Positions 16,832-25,002 of a DNA stretch of 28,616 nt are shown here, one piece after another. Position numbers and translations under genes: made by a program. The stretch comes from Dokdonella_A sp966248875 (GTDB lineage Bacteria > Pseudomonadota > Gammaproteobacteria > Xanthomonadales > Rhodanobacteraceae): assembly GCA_966248875.1 (NCBI GenBank), contig CBINBI010000043.1:1-28616 (forward strand), read 5' to 3'. The notes below the pieces were generated by a model that was given only the letters and a program-made list of their open reading frames with translations, ran no database searches and had not been told where the DNA came from. Numbering within the stretch: the first letter of the stretch is position 1; each line of letters begins with the position of its first letter.

Positions 16832-17022
16832 CGGCATCTTCCGGTCATGAGCGCAGGGACGCATTGATGCTAATGCCGCCCTCGTTCACAAGTCGCAAAG
16901 GGCGCGGCGGCGGTTCATCTTGTATTCGGGTCCGACCGCGCGCGCCGTTTGGGTAATATCGGCGGCGAGGGAGCGCGTGGCGCACCGGCCCGGACGGCCG
17001 AACCGGTTCGCAGGAGGTGGGA
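16832..17022. promoter_or_regulatory. Divergent intergenic region (opgG / efflux operon) with a start-deciding RBS
   Basis: This gap must hold the promoters of the opg operon (leftward) and the efflux operon (rightward), inferred from layout. TAATAT near 16956-16961 is a possible rightward -10 box, but no matching -35 is seen. GGAGG at 17013-17017 ends 5 bases before TTG 17023 and overlaps the GTG at 17017, so TTG is the more likely start of the TolC-like gene. Confidence 0.4.
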
Positions 17023-18504
17023 TTGCGTCCATCGGCACGCACGACGGTTGCGGTCGCTTCGAGCGACGGGGGAAACGCGGATCGTCGCGCGCGGCACTCC
17101 GGGCCGTGGCGTGTCGCCGTATCGGCCTCGCTCGCCACCGCGCTTGCCGCCTGTGCGACGTACACGCAGGCGCCGATCGATCCCACGCAGACGGCCGCGG
17201 CGTTCGCCGCGCGCAGGCTCGATGCGCCGGCGCTGCGCGAAGACGTTGAGCGCGTGCTGCCCTCTGCTGCGAGCGGCGCGTGGCCCCCGCCCGAGTGGGA
17301 CCGCGCCGAGCTGCTCGCGGTCGCGCTGGCGCGGAACGGCTCGCTCGCCGTGGCGCGCGCCGAGGTCGAAGCGGCGCTCGCGGCGGAGATCACGGCCGGA
17401 GAGGCGCCCAATCCGACGCTGGGTCTCCAGAGCGAATACGCGCGCCGCGAAGCCGACCACTGGCTCTACGGCATCAGCTTCGATTTTCTCCTGCCGCGTC
17501 ATCGCACGCTCGACGTGCGCCTGGCCGCGCTCGGCACCGGCGGCGCGCGCGCGGAGCTGATGGAGAAGACCTGGAGCGTGCGCCGCGCAATGACCCGCGC
17601 GCTGTCCGATCGCGAAAGCGCGCGGCGAAGGCTCGCCATCCTGACGAAGCTCGCGGGCTCGCAGGACACGCTCGTCGCGCTGGTGCGACGCCGCGTCGCT
17701 GCCGGAGAAGACGCGCCGTCCGATCTCACCTCGGCCGAGACCGCGCGCATCGAGATCGAGCAGCAGCTCGGCGCGGCACGCGCCGACGCGGCGGCGGCCG
17801 ATGCGGCGCTCTCCGCAGCGCTCGGCCTGCCCTTGTCCGCGATCGAGGGCGTCGCGATCGAATGGCCCGACTGGGGCGATCCGCCGCCGCTCGGCGAGAG
17901 CGACCTCGACGCGGCGCGCGAGCAGGCCCTGCTGGCGCGCGCCGACCTCGCCGTCGCGATCAGCGACTACGCCGCGGCGGAGACGAAGCTCGAACGCGCG
18001 ATCGCGCGGCAGTATCCGCAATTCGAATTCAGGCCCGGCTACTACTGGGACCACGGCATCGCGAAGTGGCCCTTCGATGTCGGTCTCACGCTGCCGCTGT
18101 TCAACCGGAACCGCGGCGAGATCGCCGAGGCGACTGCCGTGCGCGAGCTTGCCGGCCGGCGCCTGCTCGCTCTGCAGGCCGATATCCACGGTGAGATCGA
18201 GGCCGCCGTGCGCGCCGAAGATGTCGCACGCGCGAATCTCGAAGCCGCGCGGCGGCGCGGCGAGGCGGCCCGGCAGCAGCTCGAGCACGCCGAAGTCGCG
18301 CTCCAGCTCGGCGCCAGCGATCGCGCGGAACAAACCAGTGCCCAGGTGCTGGCACTGCGCGCCGAGCTCGAGATCGTGCAGGCGGAGGCCGAGCGGCAGG
18401 CGGCACGCAACGCGCTCGAAGACGCGCTGCACGCGCCGTTGTCGGGACCCGAGCTTGCGCTCGCAACGCCGCCGCGGGCGGCCGATTCCGGAGTCGGGCC
18501 ATGA
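17023..18504 (+). CDS. TolC-family outer-membrane efflux lipoprotein (CusC/CzcC-like)
   Basis: A 493-residue outer-membrane channel of a tripartite efflux pump. A lipoprotein signal ends in LAAC, with the lipidated cysteine near residue 44. Two repeats of long helices with coiled-coil character follow. They contain typical OEP features such as LLAVALARNGSLAVARAEVE, PNPTLGLQSEYARRE, and in the second repeat QYPQFEFRPGYYWDHG with LTLPLFNRNRGEIAEA. The pre-cysteine part is longer than usual. I take TTG 17023 as the start because GGAGG is 5 bases upstream. The stop overlaps the adaptor start (ATGA). With the HME-type pump downstream this is most likely a metal-ion efflux channel. Confidence 0.87.
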   Translation: MRPSARTTVAVASSDGGNADRRARHSGPWRVAVSASLATALAACATYTQAPIDPTQTAAAFAARRLDAPALREDVERVLPSAASGAWPPPEWDRAELLAVALARNGSLAVARAEVEAALAAEITAGEAPNPTLGLQSEYARREADHWLYGISFDFLLPRHRTLDVRLAALGTGGARAELMEKTWSVRRAMTRALSDRESARRRLAILTKLAGSQDTLVALVRRRVAAGEDAPSDLTSAETARIEIEQQLGAARADAAAADAALSAALGLPLSAIEGVAIEWPDWGDPPPLGESDLDAAREQALLARADLAVAISDYAAAETKLERAIARQYPQFEFRPGYYWDHGIAKWPFDVGLTLPLFNRNRGEIAEATAVRELAGRRLLALQADIHGEIEAAVRAEDVARANLEAARRRGEAARQQLEHAEVALQLGASDRAEQTSAQVLALRAELEIVQAEAERQAARNALEDALHAPLSGPELALATPPRAADSGVGP

Positions 18505-19517
18505 TGAGAACGAAACGGGAAACGGACAGGGCGGGGTCGCGCCGTGCGCGCTCGCACCGGCTCGCGCTTTTCGCACTCGCCTTCGCGCTCGCCGCCGGCG
18601 CCGCATTCGCACAGGCACCCGCCGATGACGACGACGAAGCGCCCGCGAATGCGCAGGGCACGGTGCCAGCGCTGAACCGCGAGCAGCGCGAGGCCGTCGG
18701 CATCGCGGTCGCGCACGTGGCGAAAACGGCGCCGGCCGAGCGCATCGGTGCGTTCGGGCAGGTGCTCGATCCCTCGGCGCTGATCGCCGAGCTCGGCCAG
18801 GTGGATGCGAGCCGTGCCGCCGAGCGCGCCGCGACGGCCGAGGTGACGCGCCTGCAGGGCTTGTACAAGGCCGGCGCGGGTGCGTCACTGAAAAATCTCG
18901 AAGCGGCGCAGGCGGAGCGGGCGCGCGCACGCGCGGAGGCCGACGCGGCGAGCACGCGCTTTGCGCTGCGCTGGGCGCCTCTCGCGGCGATCCCGTATGC
19001 GCAACGGCAGAAACTCATCGACGCGCTCACGGCGGGCAGAAGCGCGCTGGTGCGCGTCGACCTGCCGGGCCGGCAGAGCGTCGGCGAGATTCCGGAATCC
19101 GCGACGATCGACATCGACGGCGTCGCCGTCAGTGGACGCGTGCTCGGTGCGCTCGCGCAGGCGAGCGAAGCGCAAAGCGCGAGCCTGCTCGTGCAGATCG
19201 ATCAGCCGCCGGCCGGGCTTGCCGTCGGCGCGCGCGTCGCGGTCACGCTCGCGGGTCCGGCACGCGCGGGTTTTCTCGTGCCGCGCGGCGCGCTCGTCTA
19301 CGAGGGAGGCAGCGCCTACGTGTATCACCAGCTCACTGCGCAAGCCGGCGATGACACGATGCGTTACGCGCGCAAGCCGGTGACACTGCTGATGCGCAGC
19401 GGCGACGGCTGGCTCGTCGACGGGCTCGACGACGACGATCTCGTCGTCGTGCACGGCGCCGGCGTGCTCTGGTCGCTCGAAGGCATCGGCTCGATCCCGG
19501 AGGACGACGATGATTGA
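18501..19517 (+). CDS. RND efflux periplasmic adaptor (HlyD/MFP family), short form
   Basis: A 338-residue membrane fusion protein that should link the inner-membrane pump to the TolC-like channel. A cleavable signal ends in FAQA (about residues 35-38). A short helical hairpin follows (about 93-152, VTRLQGLYKAGAGASLKNLE), then beta-barrel and membrane-proximal segments with VPRGALVYEGGSAYVYHQL. It is shorter than typical CusB/CzcB adaptors and I do not see complete lipoyl half-motifs. Both ends of the mature protein are acidic (PADDDDEAP and PEDDDD), which might bind cations; this is speculative. The start ATG overlaps the upstream stop by 4 bp. Confidence 0.82.
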   Translation: MMRTKRETDRAGSRRARSHRLALFALAFALAAGAAFAQAPADDDDEAPANAQGTVPALNREQREAVGIAVAHVAKTAPAERIGAFGQVLDPSALIAELGQVDASRAAERAATAEVTRLQGLYKAGAGASLKNLEAAQAERARARAEADAASTRFALRWAPLAAIPYAQRQKLIDALTAGRSALVRVDLPGRQSVGEIPESATIDIDGVAVSGRVLGALAQASEAQSASLLVQIDQPPAGLAVGARVAVTLAGPARAGFLVPRGALVYEGGSAYVYHQLTAQAGDDTMRYARKPVTLLMRSGDGWLVDGLDDDDLVVVHGAGVLWSLEGIGSIPEDDDD

Positions 19518-19563
19518 GCGCCCGGCCGGTCATCGCTCGCGCGGTCATGCATCGCGCCGCGCG

Positions 19564-19607
19564 ACTCTCCCCCGCTCCCGCTTGCCGGAGAGGGCCAGAG
19601 TGAGGAC
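19564..19607. repeat. Interspersed repeat of the CTCTCCC...GGAGAGGGCC...GTGAGG type
   Basis: ACTCTCCCCCGCTCCCGCTT followed by GCCGGAGAGGGCCAGAGTGA matches the widespread proteobacterial intergenic repeat 'CTCTCCC-GCTTGC-GGGAGAGGGC..GGGTGAGG' in form, with an internal CTCC/GGAG dyad. Recognition is by eye. Confidence 0.55.
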
Positions 19608-19719
19608 GGTCTCTCGTGGCCGGTGCGTTTCGGCAGCGCTTCGCTCATCCGCCGTGCTTCGCGCGACGGTGTTTCCCGCGAGCGTGAGCGGCGAACGATG
19701 CGCATGCTCGGGCGATCAC

Positions 19720-19741
19720 CGCCCCGGATGCGGCCGGGGCG
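19720..19741 (+). promoter_or_regulatory. Hairpin just before the pump gene start
   Basis: CGCCCCGG (19720-19727) and CCGGGGCG (19734-19741) form a perfect 8-bp stem around ATGCGG. It ends 16 bases before ATG 19758 and 2 bases before the weak GGAG at 19744-19747, so it could affect ribosome access. Confidence 0.35.
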
Positions 19742-19757
19742 ACGGAGCGCGCGCCTG

Positions 19758-22700
19758 ATGCTTGCCGCGATCGTCCGCTCCTCGCTCGCACATCCGCGCA
19801 TCGTCACCGCGCTTTCGGTGCTGATCGCGGTGCTTGGCGCGGCGGCGCTGGCGAGCGCGCGATTCGACGTGTTTCCGGATTTCGCGCCGCCGCACGTGCT
19901 GGTGCAAACCGAGACGCCGGGGCTCGACGCGACGCAGGTCGAGGCGCTGGTCACGCGGCCGCTCGAAGGCCTGCTCGCCGGCACCGAGAACGTGCGCACC
20001 GTGCGCTCGACGTCAAGCCAGGGCCTTTCCGCCATCCGCGTGATCTTCGAGCGCGGTGGCGATCCGTACCGGCAGCGCCAGGTCGTCACCGAGCGCCTCG
20101 CGGAAGCGAGCGGGCTGCTACCGGAGGGCGTGAGCCCGCCGCAGCTTTCGCCGCTGTCCTCATCGATGGAATATCTCGTCCACTTCGGCTTCACCAGCGA
20201 CACGCTGTCGCCGCTGGCCCTGCGCGATCTCGTCGAATGGGTGGTCAAGCCGCAGGTTCTCGCCGTGCCGGGCGTCGCGCAGGCGCAGGTCTTCGGCGGC
20301 GAGGTGCGCGAGCGGCAGGTGCAGGTCGATCCGCTGAAGCTCGCGGCGTACGGGCTCACCTTGCAGGATGTCGCCGACGCGGCGCGGCGCGCCACGGAGC
20401 TGATCGGCGGCGGCTACATCGAGACGTCGACCCAGCGCATCGTCGTGCAGACCGAGGCCGCGGGCACGACGCCGGAAACGCTGGCCGAGGCCGTGATCGC
20501 GACGCGCGACGGCGTGCCGGTGCGGCTCGGCGATGTGGCGACGATCCGCGACGGCGCCGAGCCGCGTTTCGGCGATGCGATGATCGGCGGCCGGCCGGGC
20601 ATTCTCGTCGAGACTTCGACGCAGTTCGGCGCGAACACGCTCGAAGTCACTCGCGCGCTGGAGGCGCGGCTCGACGCGCTGGCGCCGCAGCTCCGGCAGC
20701 AGGGCGTCGAATACCACCCGGCGCTGCTCAGGCCCGCGAGCTTCATCGAAAGCGCGATCGCGAAGCTGCGCAATTCGCTGCTGATCGGCGCGGTGCTCGT
20801 GGTCGCGCTGCTGCTCGTGACGCTGCGCGACTGGCGCGGCGCGCTGGTGTCGTTCAGCTCGATTCCGCTGGCCCTGCTGACGACGGTCTGGATCCTGGAG
20901 ACGTTCGGGCTCAGCCTCAACACGATGACGCTGGGCGGGCTCGTCGTCGCGCTCGGTGTGGTCGTGGACGACGCGGTCATCGACGTCGAGAACATCCTGC
21001 GCCGCACGCGCGCGGTCGGCGCCGCGCGCATCGACGTGCGCGAGCTCTTCACGCGCGCCTCGCTCGAAGTACGCCGGCCCGTGTTCTACGCGACCGCGGC
21101 CGTCGCGGTCGCCTTCCTGCCGATCCTGATGATGTCGGGTCTGCAGGGCGCGTTCTTCCGGCCGCTGTCGATCGCGTTCCTGCTCGCGGTCGGGCTCTCG
21201 CTGCTGGTCGCGATGAGCGCGACGCCGGCGCTCTGCGCGATCGTCATGCAGAACCACAAGCCGCGGCCCGAGGCTCCGTTCCTCGCGCGCTGCAAGCGCT
21301 GGCAGCTGCGCGCCATCGAAGGCTTCGACCGGCGTCCGCGCGTGCTGCTCGCCGTGCTGATCGCGAGCGGCGTCGCGGGCATCGTGCTGCTGCCGCTGCT
21401 CGGCGCGCGGCTCCTGCCGGATTTCCGGGAGAACTACCTGATCGCCCACGCATCGCTGCGGCCCGGCATCTCGATCGCCGAGACCGCGCGCATCGGCGAG
21501 AACATCTCGCGGGCGCTCGCGAGGATTCCGGGTGTGAAGAGCGTCGCCGAGCAGATCGGCCGCGCCGAGAACGGCCAGGACCCGGACACACCGAACAAGA
21601 GCGAGTTCGAAGTGCAGATCGATCCCGTCAAGGGCCGCTCGGCCGACGAGATCGACGCCGCGATCCGCGACGTCTTCGACGACTACCCGAACCAGCTCGT
21701 CGAGATCTATTCGGTGCTTGCCGAGCGCATCGGCGAGACGCTATCGGGCGAGAGCGCACCGTTCTCTGTGAGCGTGTTCGGCGCCGACCTCGATGTCGAC
21801 GACCGTGTCGCTGGCGAGATCGCCGAAGTGCTCGAAAAGCTGCCGCACTCCAGCGGCGTGCGCCTCGTCGTGCCGCCGCGCCAGCCGCAGCTGCGTGTCT
21901 CGCTGAAATCCGACGCGCTGGCGCTGTACGGGCTTCAGGCCCGGGACGCGCTCGACACCATCAACGCGGCGTTCCACGGCAGCCGCGTGGCGCAGATCCA
22001 GCAGGCCGACCGTAGCGTGCCGGTGGCGCTGCGCATCGCCGGCGCCGGTGCCGATCCGCACTCGGTGCGCACGCTGCTCGTGCGCGGACGCGACGGTGCG
22101 CTGGTACCGCTCGACAAAGTGGCCGACGTCGAAACGATCACGGCACGCAGCATGATCGATCACGAAGACGGCCTGCGCCGGCAGATCGTCGTCGCGACGC
22201 CGACCACGGCCGACCAGTCCGGCTACGCGCAGGCGGCGCAGAAGGCGATCGCCGAACACGTGAAGCTGCCGCCCGGCGTCTATCTCCGCTACGGCGGCGC
22301 CGCCGAGGCGCAGGCCGAAGCCGCGAACGAGCTGCTGCTGCACTCCGCCGCCGCGTTCGTGCTGATCGTGCTGCTGCTCGGCCTCGCCTTCGGCGCGGCG
22401 CGCCACGTGCTGCTCGTGCTGCTCGCGCTGCCGTCGACGCTGATCGGCGGCGTGGCCGCGGTCGCGATCACCGGCGGCACGCTGTCGCTCGGCGCGATGG
22501 TCGGCTTCGTCGCCCTCTTCGGCATGGCCGCGCGCAACACGATCCTGCTGATCTCGCACTACGATCATCTCGTGCGCGAGGAAGGACAGCCGTGGAATCT
22601 CGCGACCGCCCTGCGCGGCGCCGAGGAACGCCTGACGCCGGTGCTGCTGACGGCGCTGCTGACCGCGCTCGCGCTGCTGCCGGTCGCATTGCAGATCAAT

Positions 22701-22850
22701 CAGCCTGGTCACGAGATTGAAGGGCCGATGGCCGTCGTGATCCTCGGCGGGCTCGTGTCATCGACGCTCGTCAGCCTGCTGCTGATTCCGCCGTTGGCGG
22801 CGCGGTGGCTGAGGCCGGGTGAAGCGCGACAGCAAACAGCGGTGGGCTGA
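19758..22850 (+). CDS. Heavy-metal-type RND efflux pump, inner-membrane component (CusA/CzcA-like)
   Basis: A 1030-residue proton-driven pump. It begins AAIVRSSLAHPRIVTALSVL, which lines up with the usual CusA/CzcA N-terminus, so I chose ATG 19758 over ATGs further upstream. The family stretch FDVFPDFAPPHVLVQTETPG is near residues 35-54. The TM4 charge-relay motif is GVVVDDAVIDVENILRR near 400-416. DFRENYLIAHASLRPGIS near 555-572 marks the second periplasmic domain. TM10-12 carry LSLGAMVGFVALFGMAARN. Twelve transmembrane helices are expected. The VDDAVIDVEN form differs from the classic Cus and Czc motifs as I recall them, so the metal cannot be assigned. The two genes upstream provide its adaptor and channel. 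Confidence 0.88.
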   Translation: MLAAIVRSSLAHPRIVTALSVLIAVLGAAALASARFDVFPDFAPPHVLVQTETPGLDATQVEALVTRPLEGLLAGTENVRTVRSTSSQGLSAIRVIFERGGDPYRQRQVVTERLAEASGLLPEGVSPPQLSPLSSSMEYLVHFGFTSDTLSPLALRDLVEWVVKPQVLAVPGVAQAQVFGGEVRERQVQVDPLKLAAYGLTLQDVADAARRATELIGGGYIETSTQRIVVQTEAAGTTPETLAEAVIATRDGVPVRLGDVATIRDGAEPRFGDAMIGGRPGILVETSTQFGANTLEVTRALEARLDALAPQLRQQGVEYHPALLRPASFIESAIAKLRNSLLIGAVLVVALLLVTLRDWRGALVSFSSIPLALLTTVWILETFGLSLNTMTLGGLVVALGVVVDDAVIDVENILRRTRAVGAARIDVRELFTRASLEVRRPVFYATAAVAVAFLPILMMSGLQGAFFRPLSIAFLLAVGLSLLVAMSATPALCAIVMQNHKPRPEAPFLARCKRWQLRAIEGFDRRPRVLLAVLIASGVAGIVLLPLLGARLLPDFRENYLIAHASLRPGISIAETARIGENISRALARIPGVKSVAEQIGRAENGQDPDTPNKSEFEVQIDPVKGRSADEIDAAIRDVFDDYPNQLVEIYSVLAERIGETLSGESAPFSVSVFGADLDVDDRVAGEIAEVLEKLPHSSGVRLVVPPRQPQLRVSLKSDALALYGLQARDALDTINAAFHGSRVAQIQQADRSVPVALRIAGAGADPHSVRTLLVRGRDGALVPLDKVADVETITARSMIDHEDGLRRQIVVATPTTADQSGYAQAAQKAIAEHVKLPPGVYLRYGGAAEAQAEAANELLLHSAAAFVLIVLLLGLAFGAARHVLLVLLALPSTLIGGVAAVAITGGTLSLGAMVGFVALFGMAARNTILLISHYDHLVREEGQPWNLATALRGAEERLTPVLLTALLTALALLPVALQINQPGHEIEGPMAVVILGGLVSSTLVSLLLIPPLAARWLRPGEARQQTAVG

Positions 22851-22877
22851 AGCCCTCCCTATGAGTGTCGCGGGTGA

Positions 22878-22898
22878 GTCTGCGTTGGGAGCGCAGAC
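22878..22898. terminator. Stem-loop between convergent genes
   Basis: GTCTGCG and CGCAGAC form a perfect 7-bp stem around TTGGGAG, in the 65-bp gap between the pump stop (22850) and the stop of the lipoprotein gene (22916). It could end both transcripts. No T-run is visible. Confidence 0.5.
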
Positions 22899-22915
22899 GC
22901 GAGACTGCCCCTCAT

Positions 22916-23317
22916 CTACTCGTCGCGGCACACGCAGCCGGACAGCGGCTCCGTCGCGATGTACGTCATGTCGTTGACGTAGGAGCGGAATCCCTTCTGT
23001 CTGCCGTACAGCCGCAGCAGGCAGGTTTCGCGCTTGTACTGCACGAAGAACGCATAGTCGGTGCCGGAAGGTGAAGAGACGAGGAACGGCCGCGGGCCGA
23101 AGTCGGCCGATGCGACGTTCGCTGCAGCGCTCTCGGCAAGACGTGAAGCGACGTCGGCTGTCTCGCCTTGCTGTGCGAGGATCGTCGAGACGCCCGATGC
23201 GAGCGCGTCGCGGCAGGTGTCGTCGGAGACGTTCTCGATGCGCGCCACGGTGGCGCAGCCGCTGGTCATGACCGATGCTGCGACGACGGCGAACATGAAA
23301 GCGCGGAGTGGCTGCAT
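22916..23317 (-). CDS. Small predicted lipoprotein of unknown function
   Basis: A 133-residue protein I do not recognise. Residues 1-21 (MQPLRAFMFAVVAASVMTSGC) form a lipoprotein-like signal with the candidate lipidated Cys21. The mature part has four further cysteines (residues about 35, 98, 128 and 130; the last two form CVC near the end), which could make disulfides in the periplasm. AGGAGAG precedes the ATG on this strand at a good distance, which supports the start. It stands alone, convergent with the efflux pump gene. Confidence 0.65.
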   Translation of the reverse strand: MQPLRAFMFAVVAASVMTSGCATVARIENVSDDTCRDALASGVSTILAQQGETADVASRLAESAAANVASADFGPRPFLVSSPSGTDYAFFVQYKRETCLLRLYGRQKGFRSYVNDMTYIATEPLSGCVCRDE

Positions 23318-23451
23318 GCGTACTCTCCTGTGCTCCGAGGACGACGGCGTTGGCCGTCAATGGACTGAGGATAGGTTACGCGGTCGGGTCTGCCGACGCT
23401 TGACTGGCAGGGTGTGCTCGCGTTGCGCAATGCCGCGAAACTGCGCAGGGC

Positions 23452-23645
23452 TCAGTGAGCCAGGCTTGCGCGAGGCCAGAGCGCAAGCTTCGGGCCGCCC
23501 TCGAGCTCGAAGAAGGCGACCGCGCCATATTCGAACTCCTTGCCGATGATGCCGGTTGTCTCGAGGCCGAGCCCGTCGCGGTAGAAGCGCACCGCCGCTT
23601 CGAGATCGCCCACGCCGAGCGTGATGAGCGTGATCCTGGTTTCAT
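23452..23645 (-). pseudogene. VOC/glyoxalase-like gene, frameshifted and truncated
   Basis: The peptide RITLITLGVGDLEAAVRFYR, then DGLGLETTGIIGKEFEYGA and FFELEGGPKLALWPRASLAH is the N-terminal half of a VOC-superfamily protein; complete family members are about 130 residues. The usual start MKPRITLITLGV is almost present: ATG AAA CC at 23645-23638 precedes AGG ATC ACG, but one base is missing, so that ATG is out of frame. The frame stops with TGA right after SLAH, where family members continue for about 70 residues, and I find no continuation downstream. Reading from an in-frame ATG further upstream would only add sequence unlike the family. I call it a decayed gene. Confidence 0.6.
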
Positions 23646-23717
23646 CGGCGCATCGTCCTTCGCGGCGCGAGCGCCGGCAAGCAGGTTGCGCCGCGATGAG
23701 CATCCCGCGGGTTCTCG

Positions 23718-24125
23718 CTAGAACGAAACGCCGACTGGCGGATCGACGAACTCCGCCTCCGCGCCCTGCTTCTCGCACGTCAGATTGACCGTGCGGCCGA
23801 CCGCGCGCGTGCGATGCACGGTGCCGGCGGGCACGACCAGGCTTTGCCATTCGGTCAGCGAGACGCGCCGGCCGTCGGCGAAGTCGATCTGAAGCTCGCC
23901 GGCGACGACCAGGAACAGCTCGTCGGAGCGCGGATGCCGATGCCAGCGATATTCGCCTTCGAACACGGCGAGCCTCACGCAATCGTCGTTGACGTCGAGC
24001 AGCACTTCGTTCCGGTACGCGTCCGTGATTTCGGCCTGTCGCGCGCGTACGTCGACGACCGTCATCGGCGCGTGACGCGCCTTCTCGGACGCATATTCCT
24101 CGGCAGTGGGCAGAAGGGACTTCAT
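23718..24125 (-). CDS. Cupin-domain protein
   Basis: A 135-residue single-domain cupin. The first cupin motif is WHRHPRSDELFLVVAGELQI (about residues 61-80), with the metal ligands His-x-His and Glu. The second is VVPAGTVHRT with its His ligand. A metal-binding beta-barrel acting on a small molecule, or a simple sensor, is expected; the substrate is unknown. I use ATG 24125. A GTG three codons upstream (24134) is also possible, and neither has a clear Shine-Dalgarno sequence. The broken VOC gene follows on the same strand after 72 bp. Confidence 0.82.
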   Translation of the reverse strand: MKSLLPTAEEYASEKARHAPMTVVDVRARQAEITDAYRNEVLLDVNDDCVRLAVFEGEYRWHRHPRSDELFLVVAGELQIDFADGRRVSLTEWQSLVVPAGTVHRTRAVGRTVNLTCEKQGAEAEFVDPPVGVSF

Positions 24126-24182
24126 GGCGTTCACTCAGCGAATCCTGCGATTCGGCGCAGCGATCTCGACGTGTTTCGGGAA

Positions 24183-24203
24183 CGCAAGCGATCGTCGCTT
24201 GCG
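24183..24203. repeat. Perfect inverted repeat upstream of cupin gene
   Basis: CGCAAGCGA and TCGCTTGCG form a 9-bp stem around TCG. It lies 58 bp before the cupin start and 127 bp past the end of the reductase gene, both on the minus strand. It may be a terminator of the latter or an operator of the former. No T-run is seen. Confidence 0.4.
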
Positions 24204-24329
24204 CAGAGACAAACCTGGAGTGTCCGCTGCCGCGACGATCCGTCCATCCTACGGCAGTGTCCGGTGCAATGCGTGAACCGCTCGTGCTGGAGCCCGATCC
24301 CGGCTAATGAGCTGTTTCGTGCCCGCAGC

Positions 24330-24899
24330 TCATCGGCGAACGCGATAGCGGATGTGCGTGGCGTCCGGCGTATCGATCACCCGGACGATCTCGAGCTCGA
24401 TGCGCGACGGCAACACGTCGAACAGTCGGCGTCCGCCGCCGAACAGCACCGGAATCTGGTGTATCTGCAACTCATCCAGCACACCGGCCTCGAGTGCCTT
24501 CTGCGCGGTATAAGCGCCGTGCACGAGGACGATGCGGTCGCCGGCGGCGGCCTTGGCCTGCACCATGGCGCTTTCGATGCCGTCGAGCACATACGTCACC
24601 AAGGGATACTGCGCCACCGCGGGATCGGGCGGCCGGTGACTCGGCACGTAGATCGGCACGCCGTGATGGTCTCCACCCCAGTGATCGACCTGCTCCACCG
24701 TCCGCCGTCCCGCGACGATGGCGCCCGGGGGATTCCACTCGTCCCACATGTCGCCTGTCGCGCCGGCCGGCCGCGAGAAATCGCCGAACCACTCATGCAG
24801 CCGCATGAAGCCGTCGCCGCCCGGGTTGTCCGGCGTATCGTTCGGGCCGGCGATGTATCCGTCGAGCGACATGGACATGTACAGCACCGATCTCGACAT
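24330..24899 (-). CDS. Dihydrofolate reductase family protein (RibD C-terminal domain-like)
   Basis: A 189-residue cytosolic protein of the RibD_C/DHFR-like fold. The N-terminus VLYMSMSLDGYIAGPNDTPD is the typical opening of this group, followed by GAIVAGRRTVEQVDHW, VLDGIESAMVQAKAAAGDR and near the end LDELQIHQIPVLFGGGRRLF. The family binds NADPH and reduces pteridine- or pyrimidine-like substrates; the substrate of this stand-alone subgroup is not known. AGGAGGG (24904-24910 on this strand) lies 4 bases before the ATG. It sits among unrelated small genes. Confidence 0.87.
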   Translation of the reverse strand: MSRSVLYMSMSLDGYIAGPNDTPDNPGGDGFMRLHEWFGDFSRPAGATGDMWDEWNPPGAIVAGRRTVEQVDHWGGDHHGVPIYVPSHRPPDPAVAQYPLVTYVLDGIESAMVQAKAAAGDRIVLVHGAYTAQKALEAGVLDELQIHQIPVLFGGGRRLFDVLPSRIELEIVRVIDTPDATHIRYRVRR

Positions 24900-25002
24900 G
24901 GGTCCCTCCTGCTATCTCGATACATCGCCAGCTTCAAGCCTCACGCAGGGTGCAGCTGGTTGGCAACGGCTCGGCTCGAATGAAAGCGCTGCGCTCGCCC
25001 AC

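Larger units (their letters stand above)
19510..19757 (+). other. Repeat-bearing spacer with a bridging open frame
   Basis: The gap between adaptor and pump genes (240 bp) is unusually long for this otherwise overlapping operon. An 82-codon frame opens with ATG 19510, inside the adaptor's last codons, and closes with TGA 19756-19758, sharing its A with the pump ATG. Its product is Arg-rich low-complexity sequence with no recognisable domain. The frame crosses an interspersed repeat (19564-19607) and a hairpin (19720-19741). I read it as an inserted spacer whose open frame may keep translation coupled, rather than a real protein gene. Confidence 0.4.

Noticed and set aside
23646..23982. Upstream extension of the VOC frame as a true N-terminal domain
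   Set aside because: It is the cupin gene read in another frame plus Arg-rich spacer, with no homology to VOC proteins.
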